Origin: Marinobacterium weihaiense
Lineage (GTDB): Bacteria; Pseudomonadota; Gammaproteobacteria; Pseudomonadales; Balneatricaceae
Direction: 5' to 3'
Length of the DNA stretch: 64,000 nt
Assembly: GCF_019061305.1 (NCBI RefSeq)
Contig: NZ_JAHQZT010000007.1
Location: 62,001 to 126,000, forward strand
The notes under the pieces were generated by a model, which saw only the letters and a list, made by a program, of their open reading frames with translations, made no database searches and had not been told where the DNA came from. This document shows, piece after piece, positions 61,610 through 64,000 of this stretch. Every line of letters begins with the position of its first letter. Within the stretch, counting starts at the first letter, position 1. Made by a program: the position numbers and the translations under genes.

Positions 61610-64000
61610 ATGAAGCATTTTTCCTGGCGAGCGCTGACGTGCGGCTTGCTGATCGTCTGTGGGCTGCTCAGCGCACTGCCCAATTTTTTGCCATCTTCCA
61701 TCGGTGCGCGTCTACCGCACTGGTATACCGATAACACCCTGTCACTGGGGCTCGATCTTCAGGGAGGCTCGCATCTGCTGCTGCAGGCCGACATGCAGGC
61801 CCTGGTGGCGCAGAGTCATGCGGCACTGGCCGACGAGGCCGGTAGCCGCTTGCGCGAGGCCGGCATTCGTTTTCGTATTGAGGATGCGCGGGCTGCGCCG
61901 GTGCAGCTGCGGCTGCTGCAGCCGGAGCAGTTGCCGCGTGCGCAAAGCCTGCTGCACGAGCTGAGCCGTGACCCGGCCAGTGGTATCAAGCGCTTCCGTA
62001 TGCAGGCCGAGGGCGGCATGCTGACGCTGGCCCTGACCGAACAGTGGCAGGCCCAGCTGGGTCAGGATGCCATCGATGCCAGTCTGGAGGTGGTGCGCCG
62101 CCGGCTGAATGAAACCGGGCTGGTCGAGCCGGTGGTGGCGCGCCAGGGCGAAGATGCCATTCTGGTGCAGATGCCCGGCGTGGCGGACCCCGGTGAGGTA
62201 CGCACGCTGCTGGGCACCACGGCCAGAATGACCTTTCACTGGGTGTTGGCGCCGGGCGAGGCCGGTGCCTCGATGATGCTGCCGGCGCAGACCGGCGAAG
62301 AACGCTACCGGGTTGCGCAGGACGTGGCGCTGGAGGGGCGTCACATCCGTGATGCCCAGCTGGGGTTCAATCCCGAGACCGGGGCGGCGGTGGTGAACTT
62401 CCGCCTGGATAACGAGGGCGGGCGTACTTTTGCGCGCATGACGGCTGACAATATCGGCCGGCCACTGGCCATTGTGTTGGATGATGCTGTGCTCACCGCG
62501 CCGGTGATTCGCTCGGTGATTGGCGGGGGCAGCGGCGAAATCAGCGGTGACTTCACGCCACAGGAAGCGGGCGAGCTGGCGCTGATGCTGCGGGCCGGCG
62601 CCCTGCCGGTTCCCCTGCAGGTGATCGAAGAACGTACGGTCGGCCCGGACCTGGGCAGTGATGCTATCGCCATGGGGCTGGCCACGGGGCTGGCCGGGGC
62701 CGCCCTAGTGGTGGCCTTCATGCTGGCGGTATACCGCGGGCGCGGTCTGGTGGCCTGCCTGGGGCTGTTGCTGAACCTGGTGCTGATGCTGGGCATACTC
62801 AGTCTGTTTCGTGCCACTCTGACGCTGCCGGGTATCGCCGGGATCATCCTTACGCTGGGGATGGCTGTGGATGCCAATATCCTGATCAACTAGCGGATCC
62901 GTGAAGAGGCACGGCAGGGCCGGTCTGCCGGCATGGCGGTCAAGGAAGGCTTTGCGCGTGCCTATCGCACTATTCTGGACTCGAACCTGACCACGCTGAT
63001 CGCCGTCAGTCTGCTATTTTTGGTTGGTAGCGGTCCAGTCAAGGGATTTGCCGTGACCATCGGCATCGGGCTGCTGACCTCCCTGTTCACGGCCGTAACC
63101 CTGACGCAGCTGCTGACCGAGTGGCAGATTCGTGGTCGTGAACGTCAGCCGCTGGTGCTGCCGGGCGTTGCCTGGCTGGACCGTCTGAGTGCGCGGGTCC
63201 CCAACGTGATGAGGGGGCGCAGGGTCGGGCTGACACTGTCGGCCGTACTCTCGCTGGCGGCCGTGCTCCTGTATGTGCAGCCGGGGCTGAAGTACGGCGT
63301 CGACTTTACCGGCGGCACGCTGGTGGAAGTTCAGGCGCCGGGGGTGGCGGCGGATGACCTGCGTCAGGTGCTGCCCGGCCAGGCCGGTGTGCAGGAAAGT
63401 GAAGGCGAGGGACATTACCTGGTTCGCCTGCCGGTGGCTCAGGAGCCGACAGTGGCGGCTGAACAGATGGAAGCCCTGAAGGCGTCGGTACGTGACCTGA
63501 GTGCGGAGGCCGAGTTTCCCCGCACCGAAATGGTAGGCCCAAAGGTCAGCGGTGACTTCAGTGATATCAGTATTCTGGCGGTCCTGCTGGCCGGAGCCGG
63601 TGTGCTGGGGTACCTCTGGTGGCGCTTTGAGTCCCACTTCGCCCTGGCGGCCACGCTCACCATTGCGCTGGATCTGACCAAGACCATCGGCTTCTTCGTG
63701 CTGGCGGGCGTCGAGTTCAACCTGACCGCCGTGGCGGCGCTGCTGGCGCTGATCGGCTATTCGGTCAACGACAAGGTGGTGGTGTTCGACCGCGTGCGTG
63801 AACAGCTGCGCCTGACACCGGACAAGCCCCTGCTGGATGTGCTCAACGAAAGCATCGCGGCCACGCTGACGCGCACGGTGTTCACCTCGGTGACCACCCT
63901 GCTGGCGCTGTTGCCGATGGCGCTGGCCGGTGGCGCCGCTGTGGTCAGCTTTGCCCAGCCGCTGCTGTTCGGCGTGATCGTGGGCACCAGTTCGTCGGTC
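61610..64000 (+). pseudogene. secDF: Fused SecD-SecF protein export gene, interrupted by TAG, cut by window end
   Basis: SecDF helps pull proteins through SecYEG using the proton gradient. ATG 61610 begins a SecD half with GLDLQGGSHLLLQ (about residue 45), a periplasmic domain, and the conserved DANILIN motif. Directly after this comes TAG (62891-62893), where the family has Glu in INERIREE. The frame then stays open for 1107 bases to the window end with full SecF features (YGVDFTGGTLVEVQ, VGPKVSGDF, GYSVNDKVVVFDRVRE). A single G-to-T change explains it. It lacks the usual yajC/tgt neighbours, so it is probably an accessory SecDF copy. Confidence 0.9.

Overview
The window is GC-rich, densely coded, single-chromosome-type DNA from a gammaproteobacterium. 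The gene set (TtpC-type TonB2 cluster, DUF3549, YqcC, YgiQ, TrhP, class II DAHP synthase, TRAP and BCCT transporters, MesX/MesD methionine synthase, CopL-CopA-CopB) points to a marine, heterotrophic member of the Oceanospirillales, with a Marinobacterium-like organism as my best guess. That placement is inference from gene content, not from a marker gene. No rRNA, tRNA or CRISPR array was found.

Layout. 1-3003: a group II intron whose reverse transcriptase/HNH reading frame is broken by two single-base deletions, and which carries an extra insert of about 470 bases just before domain V. 3114-9266: housekeeping genes (coiled-coil membrane protein, GST-like protein, ThpR, TrhP, a UbiA-family prenyltransferase, class I fumarase). 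9422-18646: iron-related genes: a Fur-boxed DUF3450-TtpC-ExbB-ExbD-TonB-TPR operon, an SNF-family transporter, and a Fur-boxed PepSY/DUF2271/DUF4198/flavodoxin operon. 18861-28008: a cyanate-type MFS permease, a copper block (copL-like, copA, copB) with an unusual 15-base tandem repeat, MtgA, an NhaC-type antiporter and a TonB-dependent siderophore receptor with its own Fur box. 28137-32452: YgiQ, a di-haem peroxidase and a cold-shock protein. 32519-41214: a catabolic/transport block with two LysR regulators, a methylmalonate-semialdehyde dehydrogenase, a TRAP transporter whose binding-protein gene carries a nonsense codon, and a BCCT carrier with a hairpin-rich leader. 41279-46936: HAD hydrolase, an AT-rich island, TauE/SafE exporter, the folate-independent methionine synthase pair mesX-mesD behind a foldable leader RNA, and a CobW GTPase. 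46999-54886: NfsA-like reductase, an AMP-phosphorylase-like/PRPP-synthase-like overlapping pair, PurU, a CBS protein, a DnaT-like/lambda-P-like pair and DUF3549. 55034-59272: three monovalent-cation transport genes in a row. 59292-64000: YqcC, class II DAHP synthase, a small secreted protein and a fused SecD-SecF gene interrupted by an in-frame TAG and cut by the window end.

How it fits together. Three Fur-box candidates (9422, 15965, 27990) tie the energising TonB2 complex, a putative ferric reductase module and a siderophore receptor into one iron regulon. The copper block stands beside it. The mmsA/TRAP/BCCT block looks like uptake and breakdown of small organic acids and betaine-like solutes. 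Four loci are damaged by single-base events: two 1-base deletions in the intron protein and two Glu-to-stop changes (dctP, secDF), each consistent with G-to-T. They deserve checking as real lesions or sequence errors.
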